A stretch of 64,000 bases of DNA from Acherontichlamydia pituitae (lineage in GTDB: Bacteria; Chlamydiota; Chlamydiia; Chlamydiales; Rhabdochlamydiaceae): assembly GCA_019634675.1 (NCBI GenBank), contig JAHCAX010000002.1:186001-250000 (forward strand), in the 5' to 3' direction. The position numbers and the translations under genes are program-made. Positions 8,405-17,116 of this stretch are shown piece by piece. The notes below the pieces were generated by a model, which worked only from the letters and a program-made list of their open reading frames with translations, searched no databases and was not told where the DNA came from. Within the stretch, counting starts at the first letter, position 1. Every line of letters starts with the position of its first letter.

Positions 8405-9967
8405 ATGGAGGTCCCTTCACCATTCTGCCGTTTTTGGGAAAAGCATCCTGCCCTGCTTCTTGGAATTATCCTGCTTTTAGGAACTGCTTTTTCCTTCCAT
8501 TGCGATCTTCTTGAGCTTCTTGTTTTCTTTGTTTTGCTCATCCCTTTTGTAAAACAGCGCCGCCAATGGAAAAAAACGCTCTTCTTTCTTTTGGTCTTTG
8601 TCTTAGGTTGGGGATCCGCTTCCTATCGAGCCCCGCTCATCCAGCTCAGCCATCCCAAAACAGAAGGAAGCGCGCGTTTTTCTATTTCCTCTATTAAAAA
8701 TTATCACTCCCCATTCCACCGTTCTTTGGCCTATAAAGGAAAGCTCCTCAGTTTTCACTCTGAGCAGGAAGAGATCTTCACACCTATCCCCTGCCAAATC
8801 TATCTCCCTATTTCGATAAAACGCCCTAAAGCCGATTGCGACTATGAAATAAACGGCACCCTCGTCCAGAAAGGACCTCGACAGTTTGTCTTCAAGCCCA
8901 AAAAAAATCGGCCATGGACTCCAATCCCCTCCACATCCAGCTTAGCGGAGGTCCGCTACCAGGCAAAACTTGCAGTCCACAACTATCTTAAGGAACATAT
9001 TAAAGATCGCTCCGTATCCACCTTCCTCAACGCCCTGGCTGCAGGAGATGTTGACGAAAGGACATTGTCGATGGAATTCAGCCGCCTTGGAATCCAACAT
9101 ATTCTGGCGATCTCCGGTTTTCATTTTGCCCTCATCGCTCTTTTCTTAAATCTCCTTCTTCAACTTTTCCTCTCTCCAAGGTTCTCCGCAAGCGCACTGA
9201 TCCTCTTGCTTTCCGCCTACTACTTGTTCCTGGGAGACTCTCCGTCTGTCCAACGGGCATGGATAGCGATGAGCGCCTTCCTCGTCGGAAAATTATTTAA
9301 CTTGCGCATCAGCGCCCTCAACGCATTAGGGCTGGGACTCTGTTTTGAAGTCTTAATCGAACCCTCTCTTATTTCCCACTTAGGCTTTATCTTAAGCTTC
9401 TTGTGCACACTATCGATCTTATTGCTCTATCCGCTGATGCAACCGATCTGCGGACTGCTGCTTCCTGTACGCACCTTTCCTACCGCCAAGTCGATGCCCC
9501 ATCTGGACCAATGGGGCTATGTGATTGCTGCATTCATCCGCAATGCGCTGGCCGTCAATATCGCCGTGCACCTCGCCTGCTTGCCCGTCCTTCTGCTTCT
9601 CTTCCACCGGTTTCCTCTTTTAAGCCTAGTCTATAACCTCTTCTTTCCGTTCTGGGTCAGCATCTCCTTGCTTTTGCTGTGCGCTGCCGCCCTGTTTGCT
9701 TTTCCTATTCCTCCCCTTGGCCAATTTCTTTTTGCGATCAATGAGCATTGGACCTCATTTGCCCTTACCATCACCTCCCATCCACCAGTCCTTATCGATT
9801 TTGTCATCCGCTCCAAATCCCTGACCTACGGAAGCGTTGTCCTTTTCCTTTCCGCTCTATTTATGGCTGCCATCTTTTTTACGGAGAGCAAAGAGCTTCT
9901 TCCCATTGCGCGTTGGAGGTTCATGTTGAAGAAGCTCTGGAAACAAGCTCGCAACAGCTCCATTTAA
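8405..9967 (+). CDS. comEC: ComEC/Rec2-family membrane protein, short form
   Basis: 520 residues with about ten hydrophobic segments. The competence-domain signature GIQHILAISGFHFALIAL lies near residue 230, followed by SPSVQRAWIAM. ComEC forms the inner-membrane channel for single-stranded DNA in transformation. The usual C-terminal metallo-beta-lactamase domain is absent: the protein ends soon after the last membrane segment. The ATG at 8405 lies 2 nt after the NDH-2 stop. In C. trachomatis a comEC homologue also lies close to ptsI-ptsH. Function in DNA uptake is not shown by the sequence. Confidence 0.82.
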   Translation: MEVPSPFCRFWEKHPALLLGIILLLGTAFSFHCDLLELLVFFVLLIPFVKQRRQWKKTLFFLLVFVLGWGSASYRAPLIQLSHPKTEGSARFSISSIKNYHSPFHRSLAYKGKLLSFHSEQEEIFTPIPCQIYLPISIKRPKADCDYEINGTLVQKGPRQFVFKPKKNRPWTPIPSTSSLAEVRYQAKLAVHNYLKEHIKDRSVSTFLNALAAGDVDERTLSMEFSRLGIQHILAISGFHFALIALFLNLLLQLFLSPRFSASALILLLSAYYLFLGDSPSVQRAWIAMSAFLVGKLFNLRISALNALGLGLCFEVLIEPSLISHLGFILSFLCTLSILLLYPLMQPICGLLLPVRTFPTAKSMPHLDQWGYVIAAFIRNALAVNIAVHLACLPVLLLLFHRFPLLSLVYNLFFPFWVSISLLLLCAAALFAFPIPPLGQFLFAINEHWTSFALTITSHPPVLIDFVIRSKSLTYGSVVLFLSALFMAAIFFTESKELLPIARWRFMLKKLWKQARNSSI

Positions 9968-10087
9968 AAAACCAAACTGCAAACAGACTCTAAAAATTTT
10001 GCTCCAACTTGAAGTTTAATGATTTCATTTGAAATTTTTACATCGAAACGCCATATATGATCTTCCTACAAATTTTTTTGAGGTCGT

Positions 10088-11140
10088 ATGAAACAGAAAT
10101 TTCTAACAGCACAGCTAGTCCTCTTGTCCTCTTTGTCTTTCCTCCATGCAGATGTGAGCGAACACCGCGAGCGGGAAGAAGTCCTGATCAACCCGTCAAG
10201 CCGGTTCCAAGTGAAAGACGGCTTCAATATGTTCCTGACCGCAGATTTTCTATGGTGGTCTGCGAACACAGACGGCCTCTATTACGCGCAAAGCAACTTC
10301 GGTTCTCCAACGACTGCGAACCCGCCTGATGGATCAGTCGATTTCTCAGGCCATTTGAAACGTGTTGAAGAGGAATGGGGCCCTGGCGCGCGCGTCGGAT
10401 TCGGCGGCAACATGCCGTACGACGAGTGGGACATCTATCTCAATTGGACTTGGTTCCATGCAGATCCTACCGATTCAGCGAAAGAGCGTGAGCATGGACC
10501 ATTGCTTACCCTCTGGAGCCACCCTGATATCCCCGCCACTAATTTGGCGACCCATGCACATGCAAAATGGGACTTGACGATCAATATCCTCGACCTGGAA
10601 ATGGGCCGCTCATTTTGGGTCGGCAAACACCTTTCCGTACGTCCTTATATGGGGATCCGCGGCGCTTGGATCGATCAAGAATTCAAAATTAAATACGACT
10701 ACGCCACCGCCCCAGGGATCAAGGGTAAGCTCAAAATGGAGTCGGACTTTGAAGGAGTGGGAGCGCGGGCTGGACTCGATATGCGCTTTGCCCTTTATAA
10801 TGGCTGGAGCCTCTACGGCATGGCGACAGCATCCCTCATGTATGGTTTTTTTGACTGCGATTTCCATCAAAAGAGCAACCACCACAAGATCGCACGCACA
10901 GAAGATGGCTTCCATCGAGGAATTTCCACAGTCCAAATGGGCCTTGGAGTCCGCTGGGACACCTACTTTCATCATAAGCGCTACCACTTCGGCATATCGG
11001 CTGGCTGGGAACAGAACATCTGGTATGGGATCACCCAGTTCAACCACTACTACACACAACTGCAGTTTGGCGCCCTTGTTCAAAATAACGGCGACCTGAC
11101 CTTGCAGGGAGGCACGTTAAGCGCTCGTTTAGACTTTTAA
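10088..11140 (+). CDS. MOMP-like outer-membrane porin
   Basis: 350 residues. The signal peptide (MKQKFLTAQLVLLSSLSFLHA) is followed by alternating amphipathic strands. It ends in LSARLDF, with the C-terminal phenylalanine typical of outer-membrane barrels. Landmarks are TADFLWWSANTDGLYYAQ, GARVGFGGNMPYDEWDIYLNW and RPYMGIRGAWIDQEF, a pattern like the Legionella/chlamydial major-outer-membrane-protein-like family, which is expanded in Waddlia. The start has GAGG seven bases upstream. Porin or adhesin roles are inferred from the family. Few cysteines are present, unlike the disulfide-linked MOMP of Chlamydiaceae. Confidence 0.75.
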   Translation: MKQKFLTAQLVLLSSLSFLHADVSEHREREEVLINPSSRFQVKDGFNMFLTADFLWWSANTDGLYYAQSNFGSPTTANPPDGSVDFSGHLKRVEEEWGPGARVGFGGNMPYDEWDIYLNWTWFHADPTDSAKEREHGPLLTLWSHPDIPATNLATHAHAKWDLTINILDLEMGRSFWVGKHLSVRPYMGIRGAWIDQEFKIKYDYATAPGIKGKLKMESDFEGVGARAGLDMRFALYNGWSLYGMATASLMYGFFDCDFHQKSNHHKIARTEDGFHRGISTVQMGLGVRWDTYFHHKRYHFGISAGWEQNIWYGITQFNHYYTQLQFGALVQNNGDLTLQGGTLSARLDF

Positions 11141-11160
11141 CGCAGGAATTGACTCAAATA

Positions 11161-11185
11161 GGGCTAATGACTTATGCTTTAGCCC
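11161..11185 (+). terminator. Hairpin after the porin gene
   Basis: GGGCTAA and TTAGCCC form a 7-bp stem with an 11-base loop, 20 bp past the porin stop and just before tRNA-His. There is no T-run, so termination is uncertain. Confidence 0.35.
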
Positions 11186-11190
11186 TTCAT

Positions 11191-11265
11191 GGCGATCGTA
11201 GCTCAGTTGGTTAGAGCGCTGGATTGTGGTTCCGGAGGTCGCGGGTTCGAGCCCCGTCGATCGCC
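11191..11265 (+). tRNA. tRNA-His (GTG)
   Basis: A cloverleaf can be drawn by hand. The acceptor stem is 8 bp, GGCGATCG with CGATCGCC. This includes the extra G-1 pairing with C73 that is specific to tRNA-His. The D arm is GCTCAGTTGGTTAGAGC. The anticodon stem is CTGGA/TCCGG, with anticodon GTG at 11226-11228. The T arm is GCGGG-TTCGAGC-CCCGT. CCA does not appear to be encoded (only CA follows). A long palindrome begins 11 bp downstream. Confidence 0.95.
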
Positions 11266-11276
11266 CATCTTTTCTT

Positions 11277-11451
11277 TATACCGAAACAACATGAAAAACT
11301 GGTTTTTGGCTGCGTCGGGCTGCCACTAAATTTGCCCCCGTCTGCATCGCCCAAATTATTCAAGTTGAGCTGCTTCGACGCCAACATAGTTTGGTTCAAA
11401 TTTAGGACGCCTCCTTGCCAAATTTCCAATTTTTCAAGTTGTTTCGGTATA
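11277..11451. repeat. 175-bp imperfect palindromic element after tRNA-His
   Basis: The ends are TATACCGAAACAAC and its inverted copy, continuing into about 26 bp of nearly matching arm. An inner pair CTAAATTTG (about 11326) and CAAATTTAG (about 11397) is also inverted, so the element can fold nearly end to end. It lies between tRNA-His and uppP and contains no supported gene. TATA at both tips would suit insertion at TA as in IS630/mariner-derived miniature elements, but no transposase relative is visible, so that is speculation. Confidence 0.75.
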
Positions 11452-11522
11452 GACTTGTTCTCAAGTCATGTGATTTTATTCTCTTCTATGGTAATAATAA
11501 TTTTATCTACTGAACAAACGGC

Positions 11523-12314
11523 ATGCGCATGTCTACACTCGAAGGCCTCATTTTCGGCTTGTTGCAAGGGATCACCGAATTTTTACCGGTCAGCTCTTCT
11601 GCCCATCTCAAACTTGTAAAATTGCTTTTTGGCATTGAAAGCTCTGAAAGCCAGGTAGTCTTTGACCTGATCTGCCATTTGGGAACTCTTGTTGCTGTCC
11701 TGTTGTTCTTCCGCAAAGACCTCGTGCAGCTTTTTACAAAAGACCGCAAGCAGCTCGGCCTCCTCTTCCTTGCTACCCTACCGCTTATCCCGTGCTACCT
11801 TCTCCTTAAACCCTTGCGCGATTTTGCATCAGCTCCCCAATATCTCGGCATCTGCCTGATGATCACCTCATTGATCCTCTTTATTGGAAACAAATGGAGA
11901 GTCCAGAGGGCAACAACTGCGCCTTCCACCAAGAAAATAAGCGATATCCTCATGATCGGCACAATGCAATCGGCTGCGCTCATTCCTGGCATTTCCAGAA
12001 GCGCTTCGACCATCTCCTGCGCCCGTGTTCTAGGATGGTCGCCATCGGAGGCCGTCCGATTTTCCTTCCTCCTTTCGATCCCAACGATCATCGGAGGAAA
12101 CTGTTTGGAAGCGCTAAAGCTATATGTTTCGACAGAAGTTCCTATTGAAGTGTCCATTTCAGCTTGTATTGCAGCCTTTGCAGCCTCTTGCACAGTCGGC
12201 CTTTTCATGGTCCGTTTCGCCATCTCAATACTTGAAAAGGGGAATTTAAAACCCTTTGCGTGGTATTGTCTGGTTTTAGGATTGGTAACAACGCTCTTTC
12301 TCTGTGTGGTGTAA
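11523..12314 (+). CDS. uppP: Undecaprenyl-diphosphatase (UppP/BacA)
   Basis: 263 residues with about eight membrane segments. It removes phosphate from undecaprenyl diphosphate to recycle the lipid carrier for peptidoglycan precursors. Both signatures are present: GITEFLPVSSSAHL near 15-30 and PGISRSASTISCARVLG near 155-172, holding the active-site Glu, Ser and Arg residues. It is followed after 3 nt by ftsK, so the two are probably co-transcribed. A second in-frame ATG two codons later is an alternative start. Confidence 0.93.
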   Translation: MRMSTLEGLIFGLLQGITEFLPVSSSAHLKLVKLLFGIESSESQVVFDLICHLGTLVAVLLFFRKDLVQLFTKDRKQLGLLFLATLPLIPCYLLLKPLRDFASAPQYLGICLMITSLILFIGNKWRVQRATTAPSTKKISDILMIGTMQSAALIPGISRSASTISCARVLGWSPSEAVRFSFLLSIPTIIGGNCLEALKLYVSTEVPIEVSISACIAAFAASCTVGLFMVRFAISILEKGNLKPFAWYCLVLGLVTTLFLCVV

Positions 12315-12317
12315 TTC

Positions 12318-14720
12318 ATGGCAAAGGCAGCAGCCCAAGAAAAACTTAAATCCAGCACGCATCCCGAGGCAAAGGGATTGGTCCTGATCGCAATTGCATT
12401 GATGATGCTCTTGTCCTTGCTCAGCTTTCATATCGAAGACCACAGCCGCAATTGGCTAGGACTTGTCGGCTGGGGACTCGGATGGGCCCTGCATTGGGCA
12501 TTTGGACTCAGCAGTTATTTGATCATCTTATTTTTGGGATGGCTCGGCTGGCAAAATTTATTGAGCAGGCAAGTCCCCTCCCTTTCCGTCAAAATCCTCT
12601 ATTTCTGCTTACTTTTGGTCTCCTGCTCTCTTCTGCTCAACCTGTGTGCAGAAAAAGGAGTGGCATGGGCAGAGAGATTCCGCGAACACATCTACTCGGA
12701 GTCTCTTTTCTTCGAACTTCCCTATCCCCATCGGACAACGCGGCACAACTTGGGAGGCGTTCCCCTCTACTATCTCTATCGGGACCTTCCTACCTTGAAC
12801 TTACAGCGGATGTTATCCGATGTCGGCATCGGACTCACTTTTTCCATCGTTGCCCTCGTCTCTTTCGTTCTCCTGACAGAGATCCGGCTCATTCCCCTTC
12901 TTGTTAAACTGAAGGTTAAAGGGACCGCGATGATGCAGCTCATTCATGAAAAAACAAAAAAGACCACTCCTTCCGAACCTGCAGCTGCAATCGAGACCAT
13001 GGAGCTCAAATCGCCAGCTGAGATTGAACGGACGCTCACCAAAAGGGCGCCGCAGCCCCTCTATCAGCCATCGAAAGAAAAAGATGGCGAATTAAAGATC
13101 CGGACGATGAACGATAAGATGCAAAAAGAAGAGAAAATCGCGTCCGAGCCCAAAGCTCCTCCTTCGAACAAACGGCAAGCAGCCCTCAACGCGCAGAAAG
13201 TGGCCAATGGAGACTTTACTACATTCCAACTCCCTCCCCTTTCTTTGCTGAACAACCCCAAAAAAGTCGACCAGCCCTCTTTGAAAAAGGAACTCCGCAG
13301 GCAAGCGGAAATCCTCGAAGAGACATTGATGAGCTTCGGCATCGAGGCCAAAGTCGGAGAGATCAATTCAGGCCCGACCATCACATCCTTTGAAGTGCAT
13401 CCTGCGATCGGCGTCAAAGTGCAAAAGATCAAAACGCTTGAAAACGACATCGCCCTCAACCTCCAGGCCAAGTCGATCCGGATTATTGCGCCTATTCCCG
13501 GCAAAGCAGCTGTCGGCGTCGAGATCCCCTCCCTCTATCCACAAGAGGTCAGCTTTAAAGAGCTGCTCTACAATTATCAGCAAAGCCCCCGTAAAATGTT
13601 CATCCCGCTTCTGCTCGGCAAAAGCGTAGCCGGCGACAATGTCATCAGCGATTTAAGCAAAATGCCCCACTGCCTCATAGCCGGAGCGACAGGTTCAGGC
13701 AAGTCTGTCTGCATCAACACTGTCATCATGTCGATCCTCATGAATGCACGGCCCGATGAGATCAAGCTTGTGATGATCGATCCCAAGAAGGTCGAGCTCA
13801 CCCCCTACACCAACCTCCCCCATATGATCGCTCCTGTGATCACAGAAGCCCATGGAGCCTACGCCGCACTCCACTGGCTGGTGAAAGAGATGCAGACCCG
13901 CTATGATATCTTGAAGCAGCTGGGACTGCGCAACATCACCGCATTCAATAACAGGACGATCAATCAGGAGCTCGAATCTTCCCTTAGCATTCCAGTTCCG
14001 ATTAAAATGTATGCGATCGTCGCTATTATCGATGAGTTCGCCGATCTGATGATGGCATCGAGCTCCGACTTAGAAACTCCGATTGCACGGATCGCCCAAA
14101 TGGCAAGGGCAGTCGGCATCCACCTGATCCTCGCCACTCAGCGCCCCTCTCGCGAAGTGATCACAGGATTGATCAAAGCAAACTTCCCCACTCGGATTGC
14201 ATTCAAAGTCGCAAGCCGAGTCAACTCCCAGATCATCCTTGACGATGTAGGAGCTGAAAGCCTGCTCGGCAACGGCGATATGCTCTTCCTTCCTCCCGGC
14301 ACATCAACATTGAGTCGCGCGCAAGGGGCCTATATCAGCGATGACGAGATCTCAAAGGTCGTTACCTTCATCTGCAACCAGGCCTCGCCTAACTACTTAA
14401 TTGAATCATTTGATAAGATGCGTTTTGACGATTCCAGTTCAAGCGAAAGCTCCGATGAAGGATCCCGCGACAGCCTTTACGACCAAGCATTTGCAATTGT
14501 CAGAGACACGAGAACAGCATCGACGACATACTTGCAGAGAAAGCTGAAGATCGGATATGCCCGGGCGGCGTCGCTTATGGACGAACTTGAATCAAAAGGG
14601 GTCATTGCTCCTCAAGAAGGCGCAAAACCCCGCAGGATCCTCCTCGACGGAGGAAAAGCCTCCCTATCAGGAGCAAAAAAGGAGATCGATGATGACGGAA
14701 CCCAAGAACTCTTTGAATAA
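12318..14720 (+). CDS. ftsK: DNA translocase FtsK
   Basis: 800 residues. Four membrane segments occupy the first ~200 residues, then comes a charged linker to about 300. The RecA-like motor follows: Walker A AGATGSGKSVCINTVIM near 455, VMIDPKKVEL, and Walker B AIIDEFADLMM near 570. The C-terminal winged-helix gamma domain (about 730-785, TYLQRKLKIGYARAASLMDE) is the part that reads KOPS sites and contacts XerCD. FtsK pumps chromosome DNA at the division plane. It starts 3 nt after uppP and its end overlaps the next gene by 32 nt. The linker is short, as in chlamydial FtsK. Confidence 0.95.
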   Translation: MAKAAAQEKLKSSTHPEAKGLVLIAIALMMLLSLLSFHIEDHSRNWLGLVGWGLGWALHWAFGLSSYLIILFLGWLGWQNLLSRQVPSLSVKILYFCLLLVSCSLLLNLCAEKGVAWAERFREHIYSESLFFELPYPHRTTRHNLGGVPLYYLYRDLPTLNLQRMLSDVGIGLTFSIVALVSFVLLTEIRLIPLLVKLKVKGTAMMQLIHEKTKKTTPSEPAAAIETMELKSPAEIERTLTKRAPQPLYQPSKEKDGELKIRTMNDKMQKEEKIASEPKAPPSNKRQAALNAQKVANGDFTTFQLPPLSLLNNPKKVDQPSLKKELRRQAEILEETLMSFGIEAKVGEINSGPTITSFEVHPAIGVKVQKIKTLENDIALNLQAKSIRIIAPIPGKAAVGVEIPSLYPQEVSFKELLYNYQQSPRKMFIPLLLGKSVAGDNVISDLSKMPHCLIAGATGSGKSVCINTVIMSILMNARPDEIKLVMIDPKKVELTPYTNLPHMIAPVITEAHGAYAALHWLVKEMQTRYDILKQLGLRNITAFNNRTINQELESSLSIPVPIKMYAIVAIIDEFADLMMASSSDLETPIARIAQMARAVGIHLILATQRPSREVITGLIKANFPTRIAFKVASRVNSQIILDDVGAESLLGNGDMLFLPPGTSTLSRAQGAYISDDEISKVVTFICNQASPNYLIESFDKMRFDDSSSSESSDEGSRDSLYDQAFAIVRDTRTASTTYLQRKLKIGYARAASLMDELESKGVIAPQEGAKPRRILLDGGKASLSGAKKEIDDDGTQELFE

Positions 14721-15078
14721 CGGCGCAGATGTGGATGCCAAACGCCTCGAAGAGATCCAAGTTGAAAAACAGCTCCTTCCCCGCCTGAAGTTTATGGGCC
14801 TGCTCCTCTTCTTTTTTAGCGGGTGCGCCCTTTGCTACTCCATTTTTTTTTCAGCGGAGATCGATGAGCAATTGGCCATTGAACTGGCAAATGATGGCGT
14901 TACGACGCCTCAAGAAATGCAATACGCTTCCGGCCTTTCCATCACTGACAACGCCACGTTCGATCTCTTCCAAGTCGAACGTTTTAATGCCTACATCGTT
15001 ACAATTTCCTTCGCCGTTGTTGGAGCTATCTGCCTGTTTACCTCTTGGAGCAAGCAGAAAAAATGGATCGAAAAATAA
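14689..15078 (+). CDS. Small two-span membrane protein, unknown
   Basis: 129 residues. The ATG at 14689 has AAGGAG 3-8 bases upstream, and the start overlaps the end of ftsK by 32 nt. Two hydrophobic segments are visible: FMGLLLFFFSGCALCYSIFF near 35-55 and IVTISFAVVGAICLFTSW near 100-120, with a charged loop between and a basic tail. No family is recognised. The tight coupling to ftsK suggests joint expression, nothing more. Confidence 0.7.
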   Translation: MMTEPKNSLNNGADVDAKRLEEIQVEKQLLPRLKFMGLLLFFFSGCALCYSIFFSAEIDEQLAIELANDGVTTPQEMQYASGLSITDNATFDLFQVERFNAYIVTISFAVVGAICLFTSWSKQKKWIEK

Positions 15079-15201
15079 GCCTGCGAATAAAAGCCTCTTC
15101 GAAAATAATCGCTATCAGGATATGAATTAAAAAAATGAGCACATAGAGCTATTAGTCCATCCATGCCTGCAGGGCAGGCTCTTGTTAATAAAAGGACAAA
15201 A

Positions 15202-16530
15202 GTGGAAAAAAAGCGGATCCTTATTGCAGATTCAGACCGGTCTTTGTTCACAGCCTTAAAAAGTAAAAAAGGCTCCGCGCAATACATCCTTGAATACAGT
15301 CCTAACGGCAATGACTGCTTGAGAAAAGTCGACAGCTTCCATCCCGATCTTATCGTAATCGAGCTCATGCTTCCAAATATCCACGGCATTGAAATCCTAA
15401 GAAAACTCAAAACCGACCCTCGCACAAAACAAATCGGCGTGATCATGACCTGCGCCAATGCGATGGTCCAAAACTACCACACAACGATCAAACGGCAAGG
15501 CGATTACTTTTTAGAGAAGCCATTCGATTCCAAGGTCCTCCTCTCCCTTTTTAAACACTACTTTTCCGGACGTTTATATCCTGAACCATTTAGTGGAAAG
15601 GATTCCTACGCCTCAGAAGTCAAACACTGCTATCTGCCAAAACTGCATTCGACAAGCACTTATCTTAAGTTCTGGGGAACCCGTGGATCGAACCCCGTTT
15701 CCGGCTCCGATTACGTCCGTTTTGGCGGCAACACCTGCTGCCTGGAGGTGCGCCACGGCAATGATCTGCTGATCGTCGACGCAGGAACCGGTATCAGGCC
15801 GCTCGGCAACATCATTCAAGCATCGAAGCCCAAAAACATCCACTTGCTCTTCAGCCATACCCACTGGGACCATCTAGCCGGCTTCCCATTCTTTTTGCCC
15901 ATTTACGATCCTGATTGCCACATCCATATCTATGCGCCGATCGGCTTTGAAAAAACAGCGCGCGAAATTTTTACGGAAATGCTTGCGTACGCCTACTTCC
16001 CCGTCCGTTTGGACGACATCCAAGCCTCATTGTACTTCCGCGATATTCGGGAAGGAGAGCCCTTTGAGATCGGCCATTTTGTCGTTAATTCCCATTATGC
16101 CTACCATCCAGGAGCAACCCTTTGCTTCAAGATCCGCTGCAATAAAGTCACATTCGGTTATGTGACCGATAATGAGTTCCTGATGGGATACCATGGCAAC
16201 CCTAACGCCATTAATAAGACAAACCTCCGGCTCGCACCTTACTTAAGCCAGCTGAAGTTCTTCAAAGATTGCGACTTCTTGATCCATGAAGCCCAGTATA
16301 CACCGGAAGAATACCAATATAAGGTCGGCTGGGGACATTCCTCCGTCTCAAACGCCGCCGTCATGCTTAAGTACGCCGAAGTCAAAGAATGGATCATCAC
16401 CCATCATGACCCGAAGCACACTGATATGGACCTGTTAAAGAAAATCCAGATGCAATACGACATCATCGATGATTGCAAGCTAGAATGCAGGGCGCGCATG
16501 GCCTTTGACGGACTCACCATTCCCATCTAA
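15202..16530 (+). CDS. Response-regulator receiver fused to metallo-beta-lactamase hydrolase
   Basis: 442 residues from a GTG with AAAGGA six bases upstream; an ATG at 15163 would add 13 residues. The N-terminal receiver (about 1-125) has the acidic pair ADSD near 9-11, Thr83 and Lys106. At the phospho-acceptor position the sequence reads LIVIELMLP, giving Glu54 instead of Asp. The hydrolase domain (about 155-440) has GTRGSNPV, FGGNTCCLEV, DAGTGIRPLG and the metal motif HTHWDH (219-224), ending in HHDPKHTD. Receiver-hydrolase fusions occur in other bacteria; substrates are mostly unknown. The Glu could mimic the phosphorylated state. No partner kinase is nearby. Confidence 0.8.
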   Translation: MEKKRILIADSDRSLFTALKSKKGSAQYILEYSPNGNDCLRKVDSFHPDLIVIELMLPNIHGIEILRKLKTDPRTKQIGVIMTCANAMVQNYHTTIKRQGDYFLEKPFDSKVLLSLFKHYFSGRLYPEPFSGKDSYASEVKHCYLPKLHSTSTYLKFWGTRGSNPVSGSDYVRFGGNTCCLEVRHGNDLLIVDAGTGIRPLGNIIQASKPKNIHLLFSHTHWDHLAGFPFFLPIYDPDCHIHIYAPIGFEKTAREIFTEMLAYAYFPVRLDDIQASLYFRDIREGEPFEIGHFVVNSHYAYHPGATLCFKIRCNKVTFGYVTDNEFLMGYHGNPNAINKTNLRLAPYLSQLKFFKDCDFLIHEAQYTPEEYQYKVGWGHSSVSNAAVMLKYAEVKEWIITHHDPKHTDMDLLKKIQMQYDIIDDCKLECRARMAFDGLTIPI

Positions 16531-16537
16531 GTAAAGT

Positions 16538-16840
16538 ATGGATATTCTAAGCACAATCCAGCAACTTTCAAAACAAGAAAAGAAAACACTGCTCGAACGG
16601 ATGGTCAAGCTGCAAGAAGAAGCAGGCGAACTTGCAAACGAGGTCTTGATCTCCCAAAAAGCATCCGGCTCAGAGCGGAAAAAAAGTCAAAAAAAGGGGA
16701 TCAGAAAAGAAGCGATCGACGTCGTCCTTGTCGCCCTTTCGATCTACTTTCATCAGGGGGCGACCCTTGCCGATCTTGAAAAAGACCTCAAGCTCAAATC
16801 GATGAAATGGAAGAAAGGCAGCTGCGGCTCATCCTCTTAA
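16538..16840 (+). CDS. MazG-like NTP pyrophosphohydrolase
   Basis: 100 residues, all-alpha. The metal-binding helices read KLQEEAGELANEV near 28-40 and KEAIDVVLVALSI near 58-70, the ExxE and ExxD pattern of MazG-like nucleotide pyrophosphatases that hydrolyse non-standard or alarmone NTPs. It follows the receiver/hydrolase gene by 7 nt and is probably co-transcribed. It is shorter than MazG itself and resembles the single-domain house-cleaning enzymes. The substrate cannot be read from the sequence. Confidence 0.7.
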   Translation: MDILSTIQQLSKQEKKTLLERMVKLQEEAGELANEVLISQKASGSERKKSQKKGIRKEAIDVVLVALSIYFHQGATLADLEKDLKLKSMKWKKGSCGSSS

Positions 16841-17116
16841 GAGACGCTTCCTTCTCCTATAATAAAATACAATTCTTTCTTTATGCCAAAACAATCTGCT
16901 GATTTTACTTCTTAAAATTTTTTATACACAGAGCGATTCAAAATTAGTTTTAGATTAGTTTAGTTTTTTAAATCATTCTATACACAACACAATTTTAAAC
17001 ACATTAAACATTTAACTGTATTATAATAAAATATTTAAATTATTTTATTAAATAACATCTCATGATAAAATATAAAGCGAAATTAATTCAAAAATCAAAA
17101 TAACGGAGAATATTCT

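Noticed and set aside
10610..11083. Minus-strand frame of 157 codons inside the porin gene
   Set aside because: Antisense to a protein with a clear signal peptide and barrel pattern.
11191..11451. Integration (att) site at tRNA-His
   Set aside because: No integrase gene and no copy of the tRNA 3' end is seen downstream; the palindrome has its own symmetric ends.
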